Source: Platanthera guangdongensis (lineage: Eukaryota; Streptophyta; Magnoliopsida; Asparagales; Orchidaceae). From it: a stretch of 64,000 bases of DNA. The notes beneath the pieces are model-generated. The model saw only the letters and a list, made by a program, of their open reading frames with translations, had not been told where the DNA came from and did not search any database. The position numbers were made by a program, and so were the translations under genes. The DNA lies in NCBI GenBank assembly GCA_039583875.1, contig CM077165.1:72156757-72220756 (forward strand), given 5' to 3'. This document shows positions 44,723-55,451 of this stretch, piece after piece; the stretch's first letter is position 1; each line of letters starts with the position of its first letter.

Positions 44723-47575
44723 CTATTTTTGTTCAGCCTCCTTAATCACAATCCCTTTTCCAGACTGAATCTTGGCTTGAACAGGAGCTTCAGCAACTTC
44801 AGCATCAGCTGGCTTCTTGCCTTTCAGATCCTTTTTCTTTAGCGCTTCTGCTTTAATCTTTTGCCTTTCAAAATAATGATAAGGCTTGGGAAAGTACTTG
44901 CTAGGCTCCTGGGCAGTAGGAGGTAGCTTTCCCATCTTGGCCTTCCTTCTATATTGGACTATTGATTCTTGCCTTGTCTCATGTTTCCTCCATTCTGTTT
45001 CAGAAAACCACTTGTTTCTGTCTTGTATATTATCTTTTGCAGCTTTCCATGCAGTTAAGATAATGTTTCTTGAAGTGGGGCTCCACTGCTCAAAGTCTGG
45101 TCTTTGTTCAGCTTGTTCCCTGAACCTCTTCTTAGACAGTCTGGCTTCTTGTTCAGCTTGCTCTTTCAAGATAGCTTCCTGTAAAGCCTCAGATACTGGC
45201 TGAACCACTTTGTCAAGAATAACCTTCTGATTTCCATCAGGTGGACTATACATGGACTGTATGTCAGCTTGAACCATATCAAAATCTGGTGGAGGATAGA
45301 TCACTTGAGCTACTTCTGGTTGCTCACCTCCAAGATATGCAGGGTTAACTCCAGATTCTGCAACATCATTATCATCACATAAAGGAGGATAACCAAGAGT
45401 GGCTCTGATGGAATTAGAGACCCATTTTGCATGGTTAGAGCCAGCTTTGACTAATACCCTCTCCCCCTTTATGACTTCTCTTTCTATGTGATCCCTTAAA
45501 TCATCTTTTTGAAATCTGATTTGGGCATTTAGATAATTGACTCCATCCCTATAGAAAGGTTTTAACCTTTGGAGTTTTTCAGTGAGAAGCTTCTGAGAGT
45601 CTTGAATGGCAGTCTTAACAGCAGTTATGTCCTCTTGAAATGCTTTGTCAAAATCTGCCATAGCAGTAGCAGTAGAAGTTGTCAGGCCAGCAGCAATGTT
45701 CTTCATCTCTGTGACAATAACATTATGAGATTCTGTCAAATTGTCATTCATTCTGATTTGGTTCTCTAGAACATACCCCTGCTTCAGTGCTATGTCATCT
45801 ATTTGAGCCTTGATTTTCTCTTGATGATAAGCTAAGTAGACTACTGCATTCCCTCACTTGTGGAAGCAGTCAGTCATCTCTTTCTTATTGAGATTCATCT
45901 CAAATCCTATGGACTTAATATCCTATGCCAGATCAAACTGAAGAGATTTGTGCCCTTCATCCACATACTTCTCAATGGCCTGCATGTGCTCATCAAGCTT
46001 AATTTGCATTGCAACCATTAAAGCACTATAATCAACAGTTGGAGCTGGCTGTGATATAGGCTGTGGAGCAACAGTTTGGAGAGCCTTTTTGTAATTCTGA
46101 CTCCTCCTTTTAAATACTTGAAATTTTCTTTTCTTAGCCCTTGAAGTCTCCTCATCTTCAGAAGCAGATGTGCTGGCTATCTCTACCCTCTCCTTAGGTA
46201 GCTCCTCAACTTCTTTGGGCTTCTCAGGTTCTTGCCTTACAGGCTCTTCAACATGAATTTGTAGTTGCTCCCCCTCAACTGGAGCATTCTCCCCTTCAGC
46301 AGCAGCAGTTTCCTTGTCAAAATCTTCTTGATCCAGATTAAGAAATAAATCTTCCATTGTAATTTCTTGTGGAGAATGGGCAGGAGAAATTATTTGCTCA
46401 TCTACCACTGAATCAGATACTAACTGAGCTGCAACAGATGTGTCCTCCATGACAATATCTGGGAGATGACTATCCAGCTGAGTTTGCTAATTAACATTAA
46501 CTAATGGATCAGATAAAACAGTATCCGCTTTAAGGAAATCTAAAGCATTAAGCTCAGTGATTACTTCTAGGATGATGTTGGTTGCTTGCTCACTCTCAAG
46601 AGGAGTTGGCACTTCGACTACTAGTGGACCCCCCTGGACTGAATCCTGGTGTAAGGGGCTAGCTTGTGGTAGCTCCCCCTGCCTCTCAGCAGTATCTTGT
46701 TGAACTGGAGATTTCACAATAGTCTCTTCTTCATTCTCATCAGGTGAGAAGACAACTTGCTGTTCACTACCAGAGCTGCTAGTTGACTCTTGAGCTACTA
46801 GAGCAGTTTTCTTTGTCTTCTTTTGAGGTGTTACTTTCTCAGGTGTTACTTTCTCAGGGGTTGGCATCTCCTTAGACAACACCCTGTCCCATCTAGAGAA
46901 TATCCTCATATCCATTTTCCTCATATGATTTATTTTAGTTCCCGCAGCTTGACCCATAACCTCTGGTATGCTACCAGCTATGTATAAACTTAAGATCCTA
47001 CCCAAGTTGGGTTTCTTTAGACTTTCCTTGATCTTTTCAAAGACAATAACAGACCAATCAGTGTTCAATGTGAAGATTATCCTTATCATGATGTTGAACA
47101 TATGGGCTGATACCCTATCATGCCCTCTAGGCTTACTTAAGAATACTTTGCCTACAATTTCAGAGAGGAATTTCCCCTGACTGTTCATGCCCTTCCTATT
47201 AAACACTGATCCAATTTTCATCTTAGAATCCAGACCACACCAGGCCAATGCATCTTTGGTCCTGGAAACAGTAACCTCTTCTTCTTCCTTAGTTCTTGGT
47301 AACTGAAGGACTTTCCTCAAACTTTTTGGTGAAACCTTAACCTTCTCACCATGGACCCTGGACTTGATCTTGAATCCAGTGTCGTCTACTTTAGCTCCAT
47401 TTAGGAATTCCAGTACCTCTTTCTTCCAAATCTTTGTAGGCTCTAAAACAAGAAATTCCAACCCCGAGTCTGCAACTAGGGTTATCACATTCTTGATTTC
47501 TGGGTCTGCATCACCAAACGTGTCTCGCACCAGTTCATAGCCTTCATTGACGTTCTCCTCGAGCTTTGGCACCAT
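44723..47575 (-). pseudogene. Copia C ORF3, about 950 codons with three in-frame stops
   Basis: The best start is ATG 47575 (MVPKLEENVNEGYELVRDTF), conserved in copia A and B; an upstream ATG at 47623 reads through palindrome sequence. One frame runs to 44723, interrupted by TAG 46487-46489, TAG 45923-45925 and TGA 45854-45856. The N-terminal 250 residues (EFLNGAKVDDTGFKIKSRV, LPRTKEEEEV, FNRKGMNSQGKFLSEIV, WSVIVFEKIKESL) resemble the 'putative plant transposon protein' family of unknown function. The middle is acidic, Ser/Thr/Pro-rich with TPEKVTPEKVTPQKKTKK. The C-terminal third is predicted helical then basic (WSPTSRNIILTAWKAAKDN, YFPKPYHYFERQKIKAE). There is no signal peptide or membrane helix, so nothing supports calling it an envelope protein. 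Confidence 0.8.
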
Positions 47576-47672
47576 TAGGGTTTGAAGAATTTGAACTGAG
47601 AGAAGAGAGGTATCGACACACAAGTTTGGTCTTGAAACTTTTGAAAGCGTGTCGACAAACTAAGGCAGAATC

Positions 47673-47681
47673 CTATTTATA
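47673..47681 (-). promoter_or_regulatory. Internal TATA box upstream of copia C ORF3
   Basis: The minus strand reads GGTATAAATAGGA, 98-106 bp upstream of ATG 47575. It follows the palindrome array at 47750-48060, repeating the array-then-TATA layout of the LTR. Confidence 0.7.
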
Positions 47682-47724
47682 CCTTTCTAGGTTTGAAGAT
47701 GAAAAGGCGGGTTAGCTAACTTAA

Positions 47725-48060
47725 ATTGTGTCGACACTGTCGATAAGTGTCGACACTGACTTATAATGTCTCGACACATATGTGTCGACACAAGTTTAGT
47801 CAACAGATTATATGTGTCGACACTTGTTTATGTGTCGACACCACTTAACTCGACACATAGTCGAGTCTTTACTTAGATAATTCTGAGTAAACACTAAGTG
47901 TCGACACTACCTTGGATGTGTTGACACCTACTTGACATGTGTCGACACTAATTTTCTGAAGTGTCGACACCAACTTCCTAGATGTTGTCGACACCTTTTC
48001 CCTGAAGTGTCGACACCACTTTTCTGTGTCGACACAGATAGCTCTGTGTGTCGACACCTT
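47725..48060. repeat. Internal GTGTCGACAC array of copia C
   Basis: About a dozen GTGTCGACAC copies plus one-off variants (CTCGACACA, GTGTTGACAC) fill the spacer between the pol stop and the internal TATA box. It is the same motif as in the LTR of this element but in the internal region. A few more half-sites lie at 47610-47660. Confidence 0.93.
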
Positions 48061-48084
48061 TTTTACTTAACCATTTCTATAAAC

Positions 48085-51000
48085 TTATTCTAAATTTATC
48101 ATTCCTAGTTCAATTTTAAACCTATTGAACTTAGTTTCTTCTAAGGGCTTAGTATACATATCAGCTAGTTGATTATCTGTTTTAACATATTCTAGTATAA
48201 TATCTTCTTTCTCTACATGCTCCCTAAGAAAATGATATTTTATTTCAATATGTTTAGTTCTACTATGCGAAACAGGATTATGAGCAATTGATATAGCACT
48301 TAGAGAATCACAAAAGAGTGGAGTTCTACTTACCTGAAATCCATAGTCCTCAAGCAGATGTTGTATCCATAGAAGTTGAGCACAACAACTTCCTGCAGCC
48401 ACATATTCTGACTCTGCAGTGGAGATAGCCACACTTGTTTGCTTCTTGCTACTCCATGAAATCAGTCTTCCACCTAGGAATTGACAGGTTCCAGTTGTGC
48501 TTTTTCTGTCTTCTTTACATCCTGCACAGTCTGCATCTGAATAACCTGTTAGTTCAAAATCCCCATTCCTAGGGTACCAGAGGCCTAGATAAGGAGTGCC
48601 CTTTAGATATCTCAATATCCTTTTGACTGCTGTCAAATGAGACTCTTTAGGGCATGCTTGATACCTTGCACAGACACATGTAGCATACATGATATCTGGT
48701 CTACTTGCAGTCAAATATAATAGGGAGCCAACTATCCCTCTATACAAAGATTCATCTACAGGTTTCCCTGCATCATCCTTGCTAAGAGACATACTTGACC
48801 CCATAGGAGTCTTCATGGTACTGGATGAATCCATACCATACTTCCTTATGAGTTCTAGGGTGAACTTGGACTGACATATGGATAATCCATTCTCAGTCTG
48901 TCTTACTTGGAGACCCAAGAAGAACTTTAGCTCTCCTATACTACTCATCTCAAATTGACCTTGCATTAGTTTTGCAAACTTTTTGCAAAGGCTATTTTCA
49001 GTAGACCCAAATATAATGTCATCTACATATATTTGGACTAGTATTACTTTGCCTCTGGATTCCCTAAGGAATAGTGTCTTGTCTATTTTCCCCCTTGTGA
49101 ACTTATTCTCAATGACGAAACTAGACAGGGTCTCATACCAAGCCCTAGGGGCTTGTTTTAACCCATATAATGCTTTCCTAAGTCTATAGACATGATTAGG
49201 TTGAGTTGAATCAACAAAACCTGATCGTTGTTCCACATAGACTTCCTCTTTTAGATTACCATTCAAAAATGCTGACTTGACATCCATTTGGTAAACTTTA
49301 AATCCTTGAAAGGTTGCATAGGCCAGGAACATCCTTATGGCTTCCAGTCTGGCTACTGGAGCAAAGGTTTGATCAAAGTCAATACCTTCTTCCTGCCTAT
49401 ATCCTTTAGCAACCAATCTTGCTTTGTTCTTAATGATGACTCCATGTTCATCCATCTTGTTCCTATAGATCCACTTGGTCCCAATTATGTTGTGGTCTTT
49501 AGGTTTAGGAACAAGTTCCCAGACCTTGCACCTCTTGAGCTGATTCAGCTCTTCTTGCATTGTCTCAGTCCAATGAGGGTCTAGGATGGCTTCTTCAAAC
49601 TTCTTTGGTTCAACTTGGGATAGAAAACTGGAGTAGATTGCTGCATTCAGATTTCTGCTCCTTGTTTGTACCCCTTGTCTTGGATCACCAATGATTTGTT
49701 CTGCTGGATGATCTCTAAGATGCCTATTGGCTGGAGGCATCCTGACTTCAGGTTGAACTTCTTCAACTTCTTCATCTTGCTGTACTCCTTGTACTTCTTC
49801 TGCATTAGGTACATGTAGTACTCCCCCTGGACAACAGCCATTGTCTTCTACTTGCTGCCTTGCAGTAGGTTCTTCTTCTATAGTGAGCTTGTCCATCTTC
49901 TTTGTTATACCTGTGGAGCTGCACATACTACTAGACAACTCATTGTTAATAAGTCTAGTTTCATCAAATACTACATGTACAGTCTCTTCTACAACTTGAG
50001 ATGACAAGTTGTAGACTCTATAAGCCTTACTATTGTTGCTATACCCAACAAAAATTCCCTCTTGGGACTTGGCAGCAAACTTAGTCAAGTAAGACTTTCC
50101 ATTGTTAAGTATAAAGCACTTATAACCAAAGATCCTGAAGTAGGATAGGTTTGGTTTCCTGCTTTTCACAACCTCATAGGGGGTCTTGTTGAGGCTTTTA
50201 GTTATGGTAGCCCTATTAATAACATGGCATGCAGTATTCACTACCTCAGACCAGAAGTATTCTGGTAGTGATGTATCACTTAATAGGGTCCTACCAGCCT
50301 CAATCAAGGTTCTATTCTTCCTTTCAGCAATGCCATTTTGCTGAGGTGTCCTTGGTGAGGAAAACTCTTGAAATATCCCAAATTCTTCACATAGTTTTGT
50401 CGTACTATCAGACTGAAATTCAGTACCATGGTCACTTCTTATTTTGACCACTATACTAGCTAGTTCATTCTGAATTTGTTTGACAAAGCTATAGAAGACA
50501 CTAGGTGTTTCAGATTTCTGTCTAAGAAAGAACACCCAGGAAAACCTTGAGTAGTCATCTACAACTACAAAGGTATAGACCTTCCTACCTAGGCTGTGAA
50601 CTGGCATTGGACCAAAGAGATCCATATGCAAGAGGTACAAACACCTCACAGTATCTTTGTTTTCAATGCTTCTAAAGGTGGATCTAGTCTGCTTGCCCTT
50701 TTGACAAGCTGAGCAAATACCATCTTTAATACACTTAACTTGAGGACCATTCCTCACTAACTCTTTGCTAAAGAGTTTACCAATTGTCTTGTAGTTTAGA
50801 TGGGCTAGACTCTTGTGCCATTTGACATAATGAGAGACTGTCTCATCAGCTACAAGATATACTGGAGAACCATTGTTCTCAACCATAATGTCTAAGCAAT
50901 AGACATTCCTTTTTCTATAACCAGTCAAAATGATCTCTTGATCATTTGACCTCCTGATATGACAACCATCTTTCACAAATGAGATGTCATATCCTACATC

Positions 51001-51252
51001 ACTCAATTGACTTATACTAATAAGGTTATGTTTCAAACCTTTAACATAGGCCACTTGAGTAATTGTAATAAAGGAGTTAGATATGTTACCAAAACCCTTG
51101 ATGATCCCTTTTTCAGATCCACCAAAGGTGACTTTTGGACCATCCTTTATAGGTGTGTAGTCCTTTAGTAAACCCCTTGTTCCAGTCATATGTCTGGAAC
51201 ATCCACTGTCCAAGTACCATATTGGGGCATGGCCACTTGGACTCACCTGCAA
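48085..51252 (-). CDS. pol: Copia C pol: protease-integrase-RT-RNase H, intact
   Basis: A 1055-residue polyprotein without interruption. Protease: [13 protein letters not shown], active DSG at residues 15-17. GAG-pre-integrase and integrase zinc finger: H146, H151, C180, C183. Integrase catalytic triad: D211 (HMDLFGP), D274 (RSDHGTEF), E310 (GIAERKNRT). Reverse transcriptase: residues about 570-810, with [39 protein letters not shown] and YVDD at 742-745. RNase H: D906 (GYSDADCAG), E947 (STAESEY), D982 (FCDS), ending with the conserved [15 protein letters not shown] region. It is in frame with the end of gag across a TAA at 51259-51261; no good ATG precedes the protease, so expression needs bypass of that stop or internal initiation. 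It cleaves the polyprotein, copies element RNA and integrates it. All catalytic residues are present. Confidence 0.95.
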   Translation of the reverse strand: MQVSPSGHAPIWYLDSGCSRHMTGTRGLLKDYTPIKDGPKVTFGGSEKGIIKGFGNISNSFITITQVAYVKGLKHNLISISQLSDVGYDISFVKDGCHIRRSNDQEIILTGYRKRNVYCLDIMVENNGSPVYLVADETVSHYVKWHKSLAHLNYKTIGKLFSKELVRNGPQVKCIKDGICSACQKGKQTRSTFRSIENKDTVRCLYLLHMDLFGPMPVHSLGRKVYTFVVVDDYSRFSWVFFLRQKSETPSVFYSFVKQIQNELASIVVKIRSDHGTEFQSDSTTKLCEEFGIFQEFSSPRTPQQNGIAERKNRTLIEAGRTLLSDTSLPEYFWSEVVNTACHVINRATITKSLNKTPYEVVKSRKPNLSYFRIFGYKCFILNNGKSYLTKFAAKSQEGIFVGYSNNSKAYRVYNLSSQVVEETVHVVFDETRLINNELSSSMCSSTGITKKMDKLTIEEEPTARQQVEDNGCCPGGVLHVPNAEEVQGVQQDEEVEEVQPEVRMPPANRHLRDHPAEQIIGDPRQGVQTRSRNLNAAIYSSFLSQVEPKKFEEAILDPHWTETMQEELNQLKRCKVWELVPKPKDHNIIGTKWIYRNKMDEHGVIIKNKARLVAKGYRQEEGIDFDQTFAPVARLEAIRMFLAYATFQGFKVYQMDVKSAFLNGNLKEEVYVEQRSGFVDSTQPNHVYRLRKALYGLKQAPRAWYETLSSFVIENKFTRGKIDKTLFLRESRGKVILVQIYVDDIIFGSTENSLCKKFAKLMQGQFEMSSIGELKFFLGLQVRQTENGLSICQSKFTLELIRKYGMDSSSTMKTPMGSSMSLSKDDAGKPVDESLYRGIVGSLLYLTASRPDIMYATCVCARYQACPKESHLTAVKRILRYLKGTPYLGLWYPRNGDFELTGYSDADCAGCKEDRKSTTGTCQFLGGRLISWSSKKQTSVAISTAESEYVAAGSCCAQLLWIQHLLEDYGFQVSRTPLFCDSLSAISIAHNPVSHSRTKHIEIKYHFLREHVEKEDIILEYVKTDNQLADMYTKPLEETKFNRFKIELGMINLE

Positions 51253-51258
51253 AACAGA

Positions 51259-53257
51259 TTAGTGAACCTTAGAACCCAAAGAATTCTTGGGTCCTTGGTA
51301 CTGGTTAGTTTGCTTCCTAACAAAGCTACCTGCAGGTTTTCCAACAGGCAGTTTGCTACTCACTTTGGCACTAGCATTGTGCCAACAGTCCATTGCAAAG
51401 TGGCCTACCTTGCCACAGCACCAACACTCAAACTTATTGTACCTTTGCTTAGGTACAGTCTTAGATGTTTTATCTACAGCTGACTTGTTGAGAGTTGGGG
51501 CTTTGCCCTTGGACTTGGACATGACAGCCCTTGCAGGTTTAGTAAAACCCAGTCCAGCTTTACCTTTGTGATGAACAAATTCATCAATTAAGGGTAGAAC
51601 TGACTTAGGTTTAGAAAACCTTGCAACTAAGTCTTTCTCCTTCTGAAGATTAATCTCCAGACTCTTGATTTGATCATTCTTAAATGATATAGTCCCCATT
51701 TGAATCACAGTTATGTGCTTCAATCTAGCTATCTCATTTAGCTTTTGATCAAACAACTTCTCATAATCAGTTGCAGCCATTTTGAGACTTGCAATCTCCT
51801 TAGCTTGACTCTTGGCCAAGGATTTTCATTTCTTAAATGCTTGCAACAGAACTTTATATTCATCAATCAATTGATGAATATCCTCTTCAGATTCAGATGC
51901 ACTCTCATCACTTGATGATGATGAATCTGATTCTGTACTGGCACAAGAAATTGGACTAAAAGAACAATGTTGTACCTTACTAGGTCCTGGCTGCTCCAGG
52001 ATTTTGTCACTTTCTGTCATTGCCATTAGCCCTTGGCACTGACTATCTTCTTGTTCATATATAGAGTTCATGATCTGAATGAACTCTTCTTCTTCTTCCT
52101 CAGCAAACAGTTCTATATATGCCTCAACATCTGACTCAGTTTCTGAAGAAGAAATATCTGACAGGCTCTTGTCCTTTTTGGCAACAAAAGACTTTTCCTT
52201 CTTGCCCTTGTATTGAGTCTTTTTCTTGTCACTAGACTCCTTCCTCTTCTCTGGACAGTCTGCAATGACATGTCCTTGTCTATTATAGCAATAGCATACT
52301 ATTTTTGAAAGAGTTGCTTTGCTAGACTGTCTTTTTCCTGTCTTTCTTTGAAGACTTTTTATTCTGATAATAGTCTTCTTTACCCTGTGAAGTAGATGGC
52401 CTTGTCCTCCACTGTTTCTGCTTTAAGAACTTCTGAAAATGTCTTGTAAAGGCAGCAAAGTCCTCATCACTTTCACTGCTTTCAGACTTTCTGCTGGCTG
52501 ACTCATCTGATTCAGTTTCAGCTACTTTTGGTGGTGGAGAAGGTGACTTACTTCTGTACTTTCTGGGGGCTTCTGTTTTGAAGGCCACTGTCCTTTCTTT
52601 ATATTCATTTCTTGTTGATTTTTCCTCTTCTTTCCTCACCATCAACTGCATCTCATAGGATAGCAGTTTGCCAAATAGTGTTGGTGGAGGAATTTCTGAC
52701 AACTTTGCCATTTCCCTAATGGCACAGATCTTGGTGTCCCAATCTTTTGTTAGGGACCTTAGAAACTTATCATTAAGTTCATAATTACTGAACTCTCTGC
52801 CATAGGACATGAGCTCATTCACAATCCTATAGAACTTCTTATAGCATTCAGTTATGCTATCACCTTTACCTTGTCTAAAACTTTCATATTCTTGGTTTAG
52901 CAAGGATTTTCTGTCTTGCCTTACTTCTTCAGAACCCTCCATGTACACAATAAGAGTATCCCACATCTCTTTAGCTGTCTTACAGTGTATCAAATTCTGA
53001 AAAGTAGCATCATCTATGGCACTCAGAATAATGTTTTGAGCCCTCTTATCCATAGTGGCTAGAACAATTTCATCCTTTGTCATTTCAGAGAAATCCTTAG
53101 GTGTTCTCTGATTTGCATATAATACTGACACCTTCATGGGCACATATGGCCCTTCTTTTACTGTGATATAAATCCTAAGGTCTGAGGCTTCCATAAACAG
53201 TCTCACCCTTTCCTTCCAGATACCAAAGATCTCTTTCCTACATATGGGTAGCTTCAT
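51259..53257 (-). pseudogene. gag: Copia C gag, one frameshift and two stops
   Basis: ATG 53257 opens MKLPICRKEIFGIWKERVRLF, the copia gag (UBN2-type) core with ATMDKRAQNIILSAIDDATF and LNDKFLRSLTKDWD, to a stop at 52322. A frameshift at about 52330-52360 leads to CYCYNRQGHVIADC, a knuckle lacking one Cys (Tyr instead). There follow an acidic Ser-rich region, a TGA at 51826-51828, a coiled-coil-like stretch, and a complete CX2CX4HX4C knuckle (CWCCGKVGHFAMDC). The frame ends at TAA 51259. At about 660 residues it is long for copia gag, as in SIRE/Maximus. Gag forms the virus-like particle and binds RNA. Confidence 0.85.
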
Positions 53258-53385
53258 GATCCCAATTCCTTGTGATTCTCAGTGGAACCCATGGTTCTTG
53301 ATTTTCTTGATTCTGTAATGTGACTTTGACTGAATCTGCCAACAGGATCTACTCAGACAGTTATGTCCCTTTTTGAGCAACCTCC

Positions 53386-53396
53386 CTCTGATACCA
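53386..53396 (-). other. Copia C primer binding site
   Basis: The minus strand reads TGGTATCAGAG, two bases from the 5' LTR end: initiator-Met-tRNA priming. Confidence 0.93.
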
Positions 53397-54288
53397 CTTT
53401 AAAGATATTGTACCTAAACACCTAGAGGGGGGGGGGTGAATAGGTGACTTGAATCTTTTTAACTTTTTAGGCAGAATTCAGAATCTAACACAGAAATATA
53501 ACTACTTTAATACAGCACACATTCAGCAATCACAGCATTCCACAGCACACAGTAGACACACAGTTTTATAGTGGTTCCCCAAGGTTTGGGTACATCCACT
53601 TTCCCCCTTCGCCTATCTAGCAGTGTACTAGATTCGGCCAAACTCCTCCACTATCTCAGAACCCAAAACAGGTTCCTACAGCTCAGGCCCAAGGCCCTAC
53701 AACTCAGTTTCTTCACAAAGCCTACACTCAGCCACCAAGGCCTACACTCAGCCACCAAGGCCTACACTCAGCCACCAAGGCCTACACTCAGCCACAATAG
53801 GCCTACACTCAGAGATTCCAATCTCCTACACTCAGGCACACAAGCCCTACACTCAGCCTTTATAATTACAGGCTTACAAAGACTCAGATCCCTAAGGATC
53901 CTACAAGATAATTTGAATACAAAATGTTTACTCAACAACTCAGAGACAAGAGAGAAGAATTGTGAGTTTCTTGATGAGTTCTTGGAAGAACTCAGCTGAA
54001 ATCAATCTGACTTGACTTTCTTCAAAGCTTCTTGAATGTAGAACTCAATAAGATTGACCTCCTCTGCAGTTGATCCTTGATCTCTGCTACTTAAGATTCA
54101 GAATAAATCTGAACCCTTCTTCTCTTCCTGGTTCCAACGGCTGACTTCTTAGATGGAGCTCTCTCTCTCCAACTTCTTAGATCTTCACTAGATTCTTCAA
54201 GGAATAGCTAGATCTTCTTTGTATATTGATCACTTGTACTTGTGTTCAATCAACAACTTCAACAACAGTTTCTGTAGACTGTATAAGC

Positions 54289-54297
54289 CTATTTATA
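54289..54297 (-). promoter_or_regulatory. Copia C LTR TATA box
   Basis: The minus strand reads GGCCTATAAATAGGC, about 150 bp downstream of the last palindrome in the sense direction. The same box is at 43291-43299 in the 3' LTR. Confidence 0.8.
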
Positions 54298-54449
54298 GGC
54301 CTTCTTCATGGTAACCGGCTGGACCGGTACATAACAGATTTCTGACAACTCTGACAGGTGCAGTAGACCGGCTGGAATGGCAGCTGTCAAGTCATCCAGT
54401 CAGTTCTTGAAAATTCTGTAACTGTCTGTAAGTGTCGAGACTGTCTGTC

Positions 54450-55302
54450 TTTAAGTGTCGACATATATAGACCAAGTGTTGACACAAGTTGTCTAAGTGT
54501 CGACACTAGCCTACAAGGTGTCGACACAACTCCTTGTGTTGTAGATTTTATATCTCGACACTGCTTCTTCTTCATGTGTCGACACTGACAATGTGTGTCG
54601 ACACAAGTACTTGTACTTCAGTATATTGTTGAATTCTTGTAAGTGTCGACACATCTCCTTTGTGTCGACACATCTTCATGTGTTGAATCTGTCAGTGTCG
54701 ACTCAGCTTCTTGGTGTCAACACATGTCTTCAGTGTTGATACTTGCTGAGTGTCGACACAGCTCCTTGTGTCGACACATCTTCTTCTGTTGAGACTTTTG
54801 CTGAGTGTCGACACATCTCCTTTGTGTCGACACTTGTACTTAGAATATTCTTGAACTTTGCTAAGTGTCGACACAGCTCCTTGTGTCGACACTTTCTTCA
54901 AGTGTTGAATCTTCAGCTGAGTGTCGACACATTGTTCTGGGTGTCGACACTTACTTCAAGTGTTGACTCTTCTGCTGTGTGTCGACACAATCTTCTGGGT
55001 GTCGACACTTATACTTAGTATCTGCTGACTTTTGCTGAGTGTCGACACACCCTCCAAGTGTCGACACTTTTTGATGTAGACACAGTTTCACTGGGTGTCG
55101 ACATAACTGCTAAGTGTCGACACAGCTTTACTGGCTTTTCTTCATTGAGTGTCGACACAGCTCCTTGTGTCGACACTTTCTGTCTGGTGTCGACTCTGCA
55201 TCCCTGGTGTCGACACAATGACTCCAAGTGTCGACACTGCTTGCCTGGGTGTCGACACAAGTCTTCTTAAGTGTCGACACTTTCCCTCTGGGTGTCGACA
55301 CA
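54450..55302. repeat. GTGTCGACAC palindrome array (U3 of copia C, 5' LTR)
   Basis: The near-identical counterpart of 43457-44303. A few copies have changed since insertion (GTGTTGACAC, GTGTCAACAC, GTGTCGACTC). Confidence 0.95.
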
Positions 55303-55451
55303 TGGACTTAGAAACTTTTACATCTTTCCTGCAAATACTTAACCTACACATGTAAACTCAGAACACATCAAACACATTTTGATGTATATCATTGAGTTGG
55401 GTGAGGCTTATTCAAATCAGGTACATTTAAACCAATGTACCCAACAGTCAT

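Larger units (their letters stand above)
42399..55446 (-). mobile_element. Copia C: full-length SIRE/Maximus-like retrotransposon, TSD GTCAT
   Basis: A 13.0-kb minus-strand element with GTCAT at 42394-42398 and 55447-55451. The sense order is 5' LTR (53399-55446), tRNA-iMet primer site, gag, pol, internal palindrome array and TATA box, ORF3, polypurine tract, 3' LTR (42399-44448). The two LTRs differ by only scattered substitutions, so the insertion is recent relative to its neighbours. Pol is uninterrupted; gag and ORF3 have stops. The long LTRs, long gag and ORF downstream of pol are features of the SIRE/Maximus lineage. Confidence 0.95.
53399..55446 (-). repeat. Copia C 5' LTR
   Basis: A 2048-bp LTR almost identical to 42399-44448. 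The plus-strand start is TTAAAG instead of TGAAAG; the end is GTACCCAACA. The leader array is at 53640-53890, the TATA box (minus TATAAATAG) at 54289-54297 and the palindrome array at 54450-55302. Transcription would start downstream of the TATA box and run leftwards into gag. Confidence 0.95.

Noticed and set aside
44723..47575. Envelope gene
   Set aside because: ORF3 lies where env would be, but there is no signal peptide, transmembrane segment or cleavage motif visible.
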